From Nannocystis sp. (GTDB lineage: Bacteria; Myxococcota_A; Polyangia; Nannocystales; Nannocystaceae), in the NCBI GenBank assembly GCA_016712315.1, contig JADJRG010000029.1, positions 496,001 through 560,000 of the forward strand: a stretch of 64,000 nt of DNA, read 5' to 3'. The stretch's first letter is position 1. The number at the start of each line of letters is the position of its first letter. The position numbers and the translations under genes are program-made. The notes beneath the pieces were generated by a model that was not told the DNA's origin, ran no database searches, and saw only the letters and a program-made list of their open reading frames with translations. Shown one piece after another: positions 16,980-24,847 of this stretch.

Positions 16980-16992
16980 TGGTAGGCTACCA
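16980..16992. promoter_or_regulatory. Palindromic divergent -10 region between rarA and the DUF5329-like gene
   Basis: TGGTAGGCTACCA is a 13-base palindrome with one central mismatch. It offers TAGGCT on the plus strand, 10 bases before the rarA GTG at 16999. On the minus strand it offers TAGCCT, 6 bases before the ATG at 16977. Only 21 bases separate the two start codons, so both promoters must overlap. Confidence 0.45.
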
Positions 16993-16998
16993 CGCTCT

Positions 16999-18351
16999 GT
17001 GGTGGAGCGCGGCGACGGTGATCTCTTCGAGCAGGCGTGGCGGCGTGATCCGTCGCAGGTGCCGTTGGCGGAGCGCATGCGTCCGCGAGTCCTGGAGGAG
17101 GTGGTCGGGCAGCCGCACTTGATCGGCCCCGGTCGTCTGCTCGAGCGGCTGCTACGCCATGGCCGGGCGCCGAGCATGATCCTGTGGGGGCCGCCTGGGG
17201 TCGGTAAGACGACGCTCGCGCGGTTGATCGCGGAGCGATCGAGGGCGGCGATGGTGGCGTTGTCGGCGACGCAGTCGGGGGTGCGAGAGATCCGGGACGC
17301 GGTGGAGAAGGCGGCGCAGCGGCGGGCGTATGAGGGGCGCGGGACGACGCTGTTCATCGATGAGATCCATCGCTTCAACAAAGGGCAGCAAGACGCGCTG
17401 CTGCCCCATGTAGAGGCGGGGGTGGTGAGCCTGCTCGGGGCGACGACGGAGAACCCGAGCTTTGAGGTGAACGCGGCGCTGTTGAGCCGGGCGCGGGTGA
17501 TCCAGCTGCAAGAGCTGGGGATCGAGGATCTGGTGGGGCTGCTGCGGCGCGCGCTCTCAGATCGTGAGCGCGGGCTGGGTGCGCGCGAGCTGAGCGCGGA
17601 GGACGGGCTGCTCGCGGTGATCGCTCACGCGGCGCAAGGGGACGCGCGGCGGGCGTTGGGGGCGATCGAGGTGGCCGCGGATCTCTGCCCTGAAGAGGCG
17701 AGCGTGTTGACGCCCGAGGTGGTCGCGCAGGCGCTAGGCAAGCGGACGCTGCGCTACGACAAGGCGGGAGAGGAGCACTACAACGTCGTCTCGGCGTTCA
17801 TCAAGAGCATGCGGGCGAGCGACGCCGACGCGGCGGTGTATTGGCTCGCGCGCATGCTCGAGGCCGGCGAAGACGTGGACTTCGTGGCGCGGCGGATCTT
17901 GATCTTCGCGAGCGAGGACGTCGGGAACGCCGATCCGCAGGCGCTCGTGGTCGCGCAGGCGGCGGCGAGCGCTGCCCATCAGGTGGGCATGCCTGAGGCG
18001 TCGTTGACGCTGACGCAGGCGACGATCTATCTGGCGCTGGCGCCGAAGAGCAACGCAGCGCTGCGCGCGTACGCGGCGGCGCGTCGCGACGTCGTCCGGC
18101 ATGGCAGCTTGCCGGTGCCGCTGGTGGTGCGCAACGCGGTGACGGGGCTGATGAAGGAGGCGCGCTACGGGGTCGGCTACAAGTACCCGCATGACTTCGC
18201 CGGGGGGATCGTGCCGGGCCAGGCGTCCTATTTGCCGGAGCGGCTGCACGGGCAGCGCTACGCAGAGGTCGGGGCGCTGGGCTGGGAGGCGGCGGCGGCG
18301 CGGCAGATCGCGGCGCTGCGGGGGGAGCGGGAGGTCGTGGAGGAGGAGTGA
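16999..18351 (+). CDS. rarA: Replication-associated recombination protein RarA (MgsA), AAA+ ATPase
   Basis: A 450-residue AAA+ ATPase related to clamp-loader subunits that acts at stalled replication forks. It shows LAERMRPRVLEEVVGQPHL, Walker A GPPGVGKTT at about residue 62, and Walker B LFIDEIHRFNKGQQDALL. The sensor-1 region is GATTENPSFEVNAALLSRARV, and the C-terminal tetramerisation part has HYNVVSAFIKSMR, YWLARMLEAGED and FASEDVGNADPQAL. These last motifs separate RarA from RuvB and DnaX. The start is GTG 16999 or the adjacent GTG 17002. The frame is open further upstream, but that portion overlaps the divergent gene. Confidence 0.94.
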   Translation: MVERGDGDLFEQAWRRDPSQVPLAERMRPRVLEEVVGQPHLIGPGRLLERLLRHGRAPSMILWGPPGVGKTTLARLIAERSRAAMVALSATQSGVREIRDAVEKAAQRRAYEGRGTTLFIDEIHRFNKGQQDALLPHVEAGVVSLLGATTENPSFEVNAALLSRARVIQLQELGIEDLVGLLRRALSDRERGLGARELSAEDGLLAVIAHAAQGDARRALGAIEVAADLCPEEASVLTPEVVAQALGKRTLRYDKAGEEHYNVVSAFIKSMRASDADAAVYWLARMLEAGEDVDFVARRILIFASEDVGNADPQALVVAQAAASAAHQVGMPEASLTLTQATIYLALAPKSNAALRAYAAARRDVVRHGSLPVPLVVRNAVTGLMKEARYGVGYKYPHDFAGGIVPGQASYLPERLHGQRYAEVGALGWEAAAARQIAALRGEREVVEEE

Positions 18352-18440
18352 GTCGGTGATCGGCGGTCGAGAGCGGACGCGCGATCGTGATCGTGGGCTG
18401 GCGGTGATCTCGCGGGGAAATCGAGCTAGAAGAGCGGTCT

Positions 18441-19181
18441 ATGGTGCGCCTCAGCGTGAACGTGAATAAGGTCGCGACCCTGCGCAATTCGCGGGGTGGC
18501 GGGGTCCCTAGCGTGCTCGAGGCGGTAGATGTGTGTGTCGCCGCGGGGGTGCGAGGGATCACGGTGCACCCGCGAGGGGACGAGCGCCACATCCGGGCGA
18601 GCGACGTCGAGGCGATCGCTGCTGCGTTGGCGGGGCGCCGCGGCGAGGTCGAGCTGAACATTGAGGGTGATCCACGACCTGACCTTATAGACATGGTCCT
18701 GAGGCACAGGCCGGATCAGTGCACCTTGGTGCCGGTGCTGCCGGGCGAGATCACGAGCCAAGCCGGGTGGCCGCCGGGCAGCTCGACGGCGGTGATGAGC
18801 GGGCTGGTGCGCCGGCTCCGAGCGGAGGGGGTGCGGGTGTCGCTCTTCGTCGATCCTGATCCGGCGGCGATCGCGTGGGCAGCGGCGAGCGGGGCCGATC
18901 GCGTGGAGCTGTACACGGAGCCGTTCGCGCGGGCGTTCGAGCGCGGGCCGGCCGCCGCGCAGGCGAGCTTTGAGCGCTACGCGGCGGCGGCGCGGCTGGC
19001 CCATGAGTCAGGTCTTGGGATCAACGCGGGGCACGATCTGGACCTGGCGAACCTGCGCCTCTTCCGCGCGCTGCCGTTCCTGGATGAGGTGTCGATCGGC
19101 CACGCGCTGATCAGCCGAGCGCTCTTCGTGGGGCTGGCGACGGTGTGCAGCGAGTACCTGGCGGCCTTGGCAGCGGCCTAA
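18441..19181 (+). CDS. pdxJ: Pyridoxine 5'-phosphate synthase PdxJ
   Basis: A 246-residue TIM-barrel enzyme that condenses 1-deoxyxylulose 5-phosphate with 3-amino-2-oxopropyl phosphate, the last ring-forming step of the DXP-dependent vitamin B6 pathway. Family motifs run in order: LSVNVNKVATLRNSRGG with the substrate-binding Asn and Arg, GITVHPRGDERHI, ELNIEGDP with the catalytic Glu, CTLVPVLPGEITSQAGW, and a C-terminal GINAGHDLDLANL and EVSIGHALISRAL. ATG 18441 is preceded by AGAAGAG. The stop TAA overlaps the stop of the convergent gene within CTAA. The PLP-dependent aminotransferase and two cysteine synthases elsewhere in the window depend on its product. Confidence 0.95.
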   Translation: MVRLSVNVNKVATLRNSRGGGVPSVLEAVDVCVAAGVRGITVHPRGDERHIRASDVEAIAAALAGRRGEVELNIEGDPRPDLIDMVLRHRPDQCTLVPVLPGEITSQAGWPPGSSTAVMSGLVRRLRAEGVRVSLFVDPDPAAIAWAAASGADRVELYTEPFARAFERGPAAAQASFERYAAAARLAHESGLGINAGHDLDLANLRLFRALPFLDEVSIGHALISRALFVGLATVCSEYLAALAAA

Positions 19182-20902
19182 GGTGGGGTCTTGCGGGTGA
19201 GCTCGTCGAGCAGGCCTCGTACACGCTCTTGGTCGCGGAGCTTGCCGGGCACGAGCTCGAGGTAGCGCTGGTAGTGGTCGCGGGCCGCCCCTAGCTCGCC
19301 GCGCTCGCGCTCGATGTCGCCGAGCATGCGATGGATCTCGCCGATGTCTGGGGCGAGGGCGAGGGCGAGCTTGGCGGAGGTGAGCGCCTTGTCAGTGAGG
19401 CCTTGAGCGAGCAGGCTCTGGGCGTGGGCGAGGGCGTCGACGGCCTGCTGGAAGTCGCTGAATTCTTCGGAGTGGAGGAGACGATCGGGGGCGATGTCGT
19501 CGAGCGGGGCAGGGCGGCTGCCTTGACGCATCAAGAGGTAGCGGAGGTCGTATGCGCGAAAACGCCCGAGCGCCGAGGGCGGCTCGGCGACCCAGAGCAC
19601 CATCGCGGTGGCGTCGACGACGACTGCTTGGGCGAGCTGGAGGTGATCGAGGGCGTTGCGGTTGCCGAGGCCGAGCTCGACGTCGCCTCGGCCTCGACGG
19701 TCACGGAGGAGGTCGACGGCGCGCTGCGGATCGAGCGGGCTGAGCTCGACGAGGCGCTCTTGGAGGCGCTCGTAGCGGTAGCCGCTGGCGGTGTAGCGGC
19801 GCAGGCGATCGTTCTGCGCGTCGCGGTCGAATGGCTCGCGGAGGAGGTGGCCGGTGGCCCAGACGAGCGGGCTGTCTTCGCCGCGTAGCGGCCGGCGATC
19901 TTCTTTTTTTGCGCGCGGGGAGAGCTCGATGACCGCGGCTTTGCGCTGGATCCCGTCGCCGACGAGCACGGCGCCAGAGGTGCGTAGCGGGGCGGCGCGG
20001 AGGATCTCGAGGGCGTGCTCGAGCGTGTCCGCCTCCTCCATCACTTGCCGGAGGACCAGCGCGAGCGGGGCGCCTCCTTCGGGGGGGTCGTCGGTGCGCG
20101 TGGGGTTGAGAGCGACGAAGATGCCGCGGGCGTTGATCCCCGTGACGACGCCGAGCAGCCCGGGCCACCCGACAGAGACGTAGGGGTAGCGGCCGTCGGG
20201 GTAATAGAATGCGACGATTCGATCGAGCTCGAACGAGCGGCCGAGATCGACGGCGAAGGAGCGGCCGATGATCAGGTTGCCGGCGGAGGTGGCGCCCTTG
20301 GGGCGAGGCGCAGCAGCGAAGACGACGCCCTCGAGCAGGACATCTTCGAGGCGGGCGGCGAGCTCCTGGAAGGACTGGTAGAGGAAGAGGCGGTGGTAGG
20401 CGGTGAAACGATCGCTGGCGGCCTCTGGGAGGGCCTGCGCGTAGGCGATCAGCTCGGTGCGGGTCGGCTCAGGGAGCGCGGCGTCGGCGTCGCGTAGATC
20501 CCAACGGACGCCGAGCATCGCGGTCCAGGCGTCCCAGTCGCCAGGGAAGCGCTCGCTGAGCAGGGCGCGGAGGCGGGCGTCGAGGCGGTGGAAGAGGCGG
20601 GCGGTGAGTTGGCCGTGGGCGTCGCCGATCGCAGCGGGCGACCCGACGAGGTGGAGCTGCCAGAGGCCGCCTTGGCGGGCGAACCATGAGCCGCCGTAGC
20701 TGATCCGCCGGCCGCTGCGATCGACCTGCAGATCAGCGGAGGGCACGTCGACGGCGGGCGGCGAGGGCTCGGTGAAGCGCATGTAGCTGCTGTAAAAAAT
20801 CGCGACGACGAGGGCCAGCACAGCGAACAGCGCGATGAGCGCGCGCAGGACGGCCAGGAGCGTGCGTCCTTCGTTGGGAGGGCCTGCTGCGAAGCGCGCC
20901 AT
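19178..20902 (-). CDS. Membrane-anchored C45/Ntn-hydrolase-like protein with C-terminal TPRs, probable pseudoenzyme
   Basis: A 574-residue protein starting at ATG 20902. One membrane helix (ALIALFAVLALVVAIFYSSY) near residue 25 anchors it; the rest is periplasmic or extracellular. Residues of about 90-450 resemble the acyltransferase/C45 peptidase family, with GSPAAIGDAHGQL, ATSAGNLIIGRSF, VSVGWPGLLGVVTGIN and LNPTRT. In that family the nucleophile is a cysteine in a C-S-S-F-A context at the start of the mature chain. The equivalent stretch here reads LLEGVVFAAAP, with no cysteine. The R-N-x-D motif is altered to RSFAVD. The C-terminal 110 residues are TPR-like helices (ALTSAKLALALAPDIGEIHRML). 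It may be an inactive binding protein. Confidence 0.65.
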   Translation of the reverse strand: MARFAAGPPNEGRTLLAVLRALIALFAVLALVVAIFYSSYMRFTEPSPPAVDVPSADLQVDRSGRRISYGGSWFARQGGLWQLHLVGSPAAIGDAHGQLTARLFHRLDARLRALLSERFPGDWDAWTAMLGVRWDLRDADAALPEPTRTELIAYAQALPEAASDRFTAYHRLFLYQSFQELAARLEDVLLEGVVFAAAPRPKGATSAGNLIIGRSFAVDLGRSFELDRIVAFYYPDGRYPYVSVGWPGLLGVVTGINARGIFVALNPTRTDDPPEGGAPLALVLRQVMEEADTLEHALEILRAAPLRTSGAVLVGDGIQRKAAVIELSPRAKKEDRRPLRGEDSPLVWATGHLLREPFDRDAQNDRLRRYTASGYRYERLQERLVELSPLDPQRAVDLLRDRRGRGDVELGLGNRNALDHLQLAQAVVVDATAMVLWVAEPPSALGRFRAYDLRYLLMRQGSRPAPLDDIAPDRLLHSEEFSDFQQAVDALAHAQSLLAQGLTDKALTSAKLALALAPDIGEIHRMLGDIERERGELGAARDHYQRYLELVPGKLRDQERVRGLLDELTRKTPP

Positions 20903-20917
20903 CGCCGGGAGCGTGCA

Positions 20918-20925
20918 TTTATACT
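20918..20925 (+). promoter_or_regulatory. AT-rich divergent promoter core, TATACT on the plus strand
   Basis: TATACT at 20920-20925 lies 12 bases before the ATG at 20938. The same bases read AGTATAAA on the minus strand, 15 or so bases before the ATG at 20902, so one core may serve both genes. Confidence 0.45.
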
Positions 20926-20937
20926 CCCGCGGCCGCC

Positions 20938-21618
20938 ATGTCACGAACACGTCTGCTCTCGGCTCTGCTCCTGTTGGCCTCGCTCGCGCTCGCTTGCTCG
21001 GAGGAGCGGCCTCCAGCGCCGGAGGAGCGGCCCAAGATGGGGGTCGCCGAGGTGGGCTCGACGTCGACGCTGCCGGCGGAGCCGCGCGACGTGATCCTCA
21101 CCTTCGCGGGCGAACGTGGGCTGTTTAAGGACGTGAAGTCGCCCGCGGAGGTGCCAGAGGAGGCGCGTGGCATGGTCCGCGTGAATATGCTGAGCGGGCC
21201 GCAACCGCCGCCTGGCACGCTGTGGGTCGCGAACCTGCGGGCCCCGGCGGCGGACGGCTCTTGGACGTTGACGACGGTGTCGCGCGATGACTTCGAGGAG
21301 CTGGCGCTGGGGCTCGGGCGCAGCAGCACGGTCGAGGTGCCGCCGGGGATCGAGCCGCCAGAGGGGGCGCCGACGAGCGGCGAGATCATCGTCTACAAGA
21401 CCGACTGGTGCGGGGTCTGCAAGAAGCTGACAGCGTACCTCGATCGCAAGGGGATCCCTTACGTCGCGAAGGACATCGAGAAGGATCCGGCGGCGGCGGG
21501 GGAGCTGCAGGCGAAGGCGCGCGAGAAGGGGATCCAGACCGGCAGCGTGCCGGTGATCGACGTGCGGGGAGAGCTGATGGTCGGCTTCGATCGCGCGCGG
21601 CTGGAGAAGCTGCTCTAA
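20938..21618 (+). CDS. Lipoprotein with C-terminal glutaredoxin domain
   Basis: A 226-residue protein. A lipoprotein signal ends in LASLALAC with Cys20 as the lipid site. Residues 21-145 form an unassigned region with Pro-rich linkers. Residues of about 148-226 are a glutaredoxin fold: IIVYKTDWCGVCKKL with the CxxC redox pair Cys158-Cys161, the cis-proline in TGSVPVIDV, and GFDRARLEKLL at the end. Glutaredoxins are normally cytoplasmic and glutathione-linked, so an exported lipidated one is uncommon. A DsbD-like reductase encoded head-on just downstream (21652-22953) could supply electrons across the membrane. This pairing is inference from proximity. Confidence 0.82.
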   Translation: MSRTRLLSALLLLASLALACSEERPPAPEERPKMGVAEVGSTSTLPAEPRDVILTFAGERGLFKDVKSPAEVPEEARGMVRVNMLSGPQPPPGTLWVANLRAPAADGSWTLTTVSRDDFEELALGLGRSSTVEVPPGIEPPEGAPTSGEIIVYKTDWCGVCKKLTAYLDRKGIPYVAKDIEKDPAAAGELQAKAREKGIQTGSVPVIDVRGELMVGFDRARLEKLL

Positions 21619-21651
21619 AGGGAAGATGGCCTGAGAGACAGGCTACGGCGG

Positions 21652-22953
21652 TCACTGCACCGCGCGTAGCTTGGGCAGGAATTCCTCCGGAGGCGTGACG
21701 ACGCGGAAGGCGAGCGCTGGCGCGGGGATCTTAGCGCCCGCGCGGAGGGCGTCGAAGTGGGCGCTGAGGCCGGCGTCTGAGGCGAAGACGACGACGCCGG
21801 GCAGGTTCTCGTCGATGAGCGCGCGGTGGAGCAGGGTCTGATCGGCGTTGGGGCTGCTGACGTCGATCTTGATCCGCTCGAAGCGGCGATCGAGCTCGCG
21901 GCTGATCTCCTGCTGCGCGAGGGTTTGCACCTCCATCTCGGTGCAGGGGTTGCACCACTTGGCGCCGAAGTCGACGAGGTAGGGGCGGCCAGCGGCCTCG
22001 GCGGCGCGGACGGCGTCCTCGAAGTGGGCGAGGGTCTCGACGCGCCTCCAGTCGGCGGGGGGGACGTAGAGGGCGTTGTTGATGGTGAGCTGGGCGCCGA
22101 CGACGACGACGGCGATCGCGACGGCCTTGCGGAGCCGCTCGCTGACGCCGCCGTAGAAGCTGAGGTGGATAGCGCCGAGGGCGAGGCCGCCGGCGGTGAG
22201 GCCGAGGCCGGCGTAGAGGCCCCAGGTTGGATCAAGGACGATGTCGCGCATGGCCGGCCACAGCGGCGCGAGGAACCACAAGGCCATGACGACGAGGCCG
22301 ATCCCGAAGAAGCTCTTGACGTACTCCATCCACCTGCCGGGGCGGAAGAGGCTGGCGCCGAGGGCGACCGCGAAGAAGAGCGAGCCCATGCCGAGGGCGT
22401 AGGTGAAGAGCAAGGAGCCGCCGTAGACGACGCCGCCGCCCTCGCTGGCGGACTTGGCGATGAAGGCGAGCAGCGAGAGCAAGACGGGGCCGGTGCAGGG
22501 CGCAGAGATGAAGCCGCTGACGAGACCCATGAGGAACGCGCCGACGGGGCCGGCGCCGCCGACGGCGTTGAGGCGGGTCTGGAGGGCGACGGGGAGCTGG
22601 AGGTCGAAGGCGCCGAACATGCTGGCGGCGAGGGCCAAGAGCAGGGCGGTGATCGGCAAGACGACGATCGGGTCGGCGAGCCAGACGCCGAACTGCGCGC
22701 CGCTGAGGGCGACGACCACGCCGAGGGTGGTGTAGAGCGCGGCCATGCCGAGCACGTAGGCGCTGGCGAGCAGCAAGGCGCGCGGCTTGGAGACGCCCTT
22801 GGCGCCGAAGACGGCGACCGTGATCGGGATCAGCGGGTAAACACAAGGGGTCAGATCGACGAGCAACCCTTGGCCAAAGGCCCAGAGATAGGTGCCAAAG
22901 GCGCCGGCCTCGAGGGCCGGTTGTGCAGCAGCGAGGAGCAGTTGTGGGTGCAT
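21652..22953 (-). CDS. dsbD: DsbD/CcdA-type transmembrane thiol reductase with C-terminal thioredoxin domain
   Basis: A 433-residue inner membrane protein with about eight helices. The two membrane cysteines of the CcdA/DsbD core are present: Cys37 in DLTPCVYPLIPIT and Cys153 in SAPCTGPVLL. The C-terminal periplasmic thioredoxin-like domain carries Cys334 and Cys337 in AKWCNPCTEMEV. The N-terminal immunoglobulin-like alpha domain of E. coli DsbD is missing, so this is the shorter beta-gamma form. It moves electrons from cytoplasmic thioredoxin to periplasmic disulfides or cytochrome c haem ligation. Possible clients nearby are the exported glutaredoxin lipoprotein and the Cys-rich secreted proteins. 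It lies 45 bases downstream of rlmN on the same strand. Confidence 0.9.
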   Translation of the reverse strand: MHPQLLLAAAQPALEAGAFGTYLWAFGQGLLVDLTPCVYPLIPITVAVFGAKGVSKPRALLLASAYVLGMAALYTTLGVVVALSGAQFGVWLADPIVVLPITALLLALAASMFGAFDLQLPVALQTRLNAVGGAGPVGAFLMGLVSGFISAPCTGPVLLSLLAFIAKSASEGGGVVYGGSLLFTYALGMGSLFFAVALGASLFRPGRWMEYVKSFFGIGLVVMALWFLAPLWPAMRDIVLDPTWGLYAGLGLTAGGLALGAIHLSFYGGVSERLRKAVAIAVVVVGAQLTINNALYVPPADWRRVETLAHFEDAVRAAEAAGRPYLVDFGAKWCNPCTEMEVQTLAQQEISRELDRRFERIKIDVSSPNADQTLLHRALIDENLPGVVVFASDAGLSAHFDALRAGAKIPAPALAFRVVTPPEEFLPKLRAVQ

Positions 22954-22998
22954 GGCGCGGTCGCCTGAGGTTGGCCCGTCAGGCGCGCGCGGGCAAGC

Positions 22999-24210
22999 TC
23001 AGGCGGGCGCGCTCTCGCGGGTGAGGGTCGTAGCGGCTCCGAAGGCCCCGTTGGTGGGGTTCGCCGGGGTCTGGGCGAGGCGGTCACCTTCGAGGGCGAG
23101 CTGACCACAGGCCGCGCCGATGTCGTCGCCCCGGGGCGTGCGAATGTAAACGAGCAAGCCGGCGCGCCGACAGCGGTCCATGAAGGCTGCGATGCGCCGG
23201 GGCGTCGGGCGCTCGAAGGGGGCGTGGGGGTGCGGGTTGAAGGGGATGACGTTGATCTGCGCGCGCATCCGGCCGATCAAGGCGGCGAGGCGATCGACGT
23301 CGGCGTCGCTGTCGTTGACGCCCGCGAGCAAGACGTACTCGAAGGTGAGCAGGCGACGGCGATGCTCAGGGAGGCCGCGTAAGGCGGCGAGCAGGGCGGC
23401 GATGTTCCAGCGGGTGTTGATCGGCATGACGCGATCGCGCACCTCGTCGGTGGTGGCGTTGAGGGAGATCGCGAGGCCGATCTCGCGGGTGAGGCCCTCG
23501 CGGCCGAAGCGCTCGATCGCGGGGACGAGGCCGGCGCTGGAGATCGTGATCCGACGGCCGGCGATCGCGGCGCCGCGCGGGTGCATGAGCAGGGCGATCG
23601 CGCGGATCACTTGGTTGTAATTGTGGAGGGGCTCGCCCATGCCCATGAAGACGAGGTTGGTGATCCGCGGCGACCACGGGCCCTGCGCGTCGCCGCGATC
23701 GTCGGCGCTGACGTCGGCGGCGAGCAGATCTTGGGCTTGATAGATCTGATCGAGGATCTCCCAGGTGGCGAGGTTGCGGCGGAAGCCGAGGCTCTGGGTG
23801 GCACAGAAGGCGCATGTGAGGGCGCAGCCGGCCTGCGAGGAGACGCAGAGGGTGTAGCCGCGGCCTTCGTTGGGGATCAGCACGCTCTCGATCCGCTGGC
23901 CGTCGCTGGTGCGTAGCCGCAGCTTGCGGGTGCCGTCGGCGGCGGGGGCGAGGGCGTCGAGATCGAGGCGGCGCAGGCTGGCGTGCTCGGCGAGGCGCTC
24001 GCGCTCGGCGGCGGGGATGTCGGTCATCTGCGCGAAGGTTGTCGCGCGCTTGCCGTGGATCCAGGTGAAGAGCTGATCGGCGCGGTACCTCGGCATGCCG
24101 CGCTCGGCGACGAAGTCGGCGAGATCGGCGGCGGCGAGGTCGCGGAGGTTGGGGCGAGGATCCTTAGGGATCGCGGCCGCAGGGGCGCGGATGGCGACGA
24201 GGTCAGGCAT
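22999..24210 (-). CDS. rlmN: Dual-specificity RNA methyltransferase RlmN
   Basis: A 403-residue radical-SAM enzyme that methylates C2 of A2503 in 23S rRNA and A37 of some tRNAs. The cluster cysteines are 129, 133 and 136 in GCALTCAFC. The two catalytic cysteines are Cys122 in LCVSSQAG and Cys369 in GAACGQL. Other family blocks are MGMGEPLHNYNQV, ISLNATTDEVR and FNPHPHAPFERP. At 403 residues it is slightly longer than E. coli RlmN (384). The last 25 residues beyond GQLA lack family motifs. The gene begins 89 bases after ndk, with a terminator between them. YgfZ in this window belongs to the group that supports such iron-sulfur enzymes. Confidence 0.95.
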   Translation of the reverse strand: MPDLVAIRAPAAAIPKDPRPNLRDLAAADLADFVAERGMPRYRADQLFTWIHGKRATTFAQMTDIPAAERERLAEHASLRRLDLDALAPAADGTRKLRLRTSDGQRIESVLIPNEGRGYTLCVSSQAGCALTCAFCATQSLGFRRNLATWEILDQIYQAQDLLAADVSADDRGDAQGPWSPRITNLVFMGMGEPLHNYNQVIRAIALLMHPRGAAIAGRRITISSAGLVPAIERFGREGLTREIGLAISLNATTDEVRDRVMPINTRWNIAALLAALRGLPEHRRRLLTFEYVLLAGVNDSDADVDRLAALIGRMRAQINVIPFNPHPHAPFERPTPRRIAAFMDRCRRAGLLVYIRTPRGDDIGAACGQLALEGDRLAQTPANPTNGAFGAATTLTRESAPA

Positions 24211-24240
24211 GGACGGCGCGCCGGTGGTAGCACAAAAGAC

Positions 24241-24271
24241 AAAAAAGGGGCCCTGCGCGCGGCGAGGGCCC
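24241..24271 (-). terminator. Rho-independent terminator downstream of ndk
   Basis: On the minus strand two GGGCCC blocks (24266-24271 and 24248-24253) pair across a GC-rich loop. They are followed at once by a run of six T (24246-24241) and a further TTTT. The site lies between ndk and rlmN and should end ndk transcripts. Confidence 0.75.
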
Positions 24272-24299
24272 TCGTGAGCGGCGCAGGCGCGCCTCGCGG

Positions 24300-24719
24300 C
24301 TAGAGGTCGGCGAGCTCGAGGCCGCTGAAGAAGTAGCCGATCTCGTAGGCGGCGGTGTCGGGGGCGTCCGAGCCGTGGGTAGCGTTGCGCTCGATGCTGG
24401 CGCCGAAGGTGCCGCGCAGGGTCTCCTTGGGCGCCTTGGTAGCGTCGGTTGGGCCCATGAGATCGCGCCAGCGCTTGATCGCGTCCTCTCCCTCGAGGAC
24501 GAGCGCGACGATCGGGCCCTCGCTCATGAAGGTGACGAGGCTGCTGAAGAAGGGCCGCTCACGGTGGACGTGATAGAAGCCCTGAGCTTGCCTTTGGGTC
24601 AGGTGGAGGGTCTTGCAGGCGACCAGGCGGAGGCCCGACTCCTGGATCCGAGCGATGATCGCGCCGGTGTGGCCGGCGGCGTAGGCGTCAGGCTTGACGA
24701 TGGCGAAGGTGCGTTGCAT
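24300..24719 (-). CDS. ndk: Nucleoside diphosphate kinase
   Basis: A 139-residue enzyme that transfers gamma-phosphate between nucleoside triphosphates and diphosphates. It starts MQRTFAIVKPDAYAAGHTG, which fixes the ATG at 24719; GGAG lies 12 bases upstream. The catalytic histidine is His115 in RNATHGSD, and the nucleotide-binding MGPTDATKAPKETLRG is intact. The segment FFSSLVTFMSEGPIVALVLEG is typical. Length is normal for bacterial Ndk, usually about 140. The terminator following it makes it a single-gene unit, and the promoter region toward the divergent AI-2E permease is about 130 bases. Confidence 0.96.
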   Translation of the reverse strand: MQRTFAIVKPDAYAAGHTGAIIARIQESGLRLVACKTLHLTQRQAQGFYHVHRERPFFSSLVTFMSEGPIVALVLEGEDAIKRWRDLMGPTDATKAPKETLRGTFGASIERNATHGSDAPDTAAYEIGYFFSGLELADL

Positions 24720-24833
24720 GGCTGATTCTCCGCGCCCAGAGCGGGCGCGGGCGGAAGCTAACAGATGCGGCGGGGCGCCGGTAGCGGCCGCTTGATCTTC
24801 ACCGCCCGCTGGTTGGATGCGCGTGAGCTTGCC

Positions 24834-24839
24834 TATACT
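24834..24839 (+). promoter_or_regulatory. Candidate -10 element TATACT for the AI-2E permease gene
   Basis: TATACT lies 8 bases before the GTG at 24848, placing the predicted transcript start at or next to the start codon. A weak -35 (TTGGAT at 24813-24818) is spaced 15 bases away. Confidence 0.5.
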
Positions 24840-24847
24840 CCGCGTCA

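Noticed and set aside
21826..22968. A 380-codon plus-strand frame across the DsbD-like gene
   Set aside because: It is a Glu/Gly/Ala-rich antisense translation of membrane helices with no recognisable domain.
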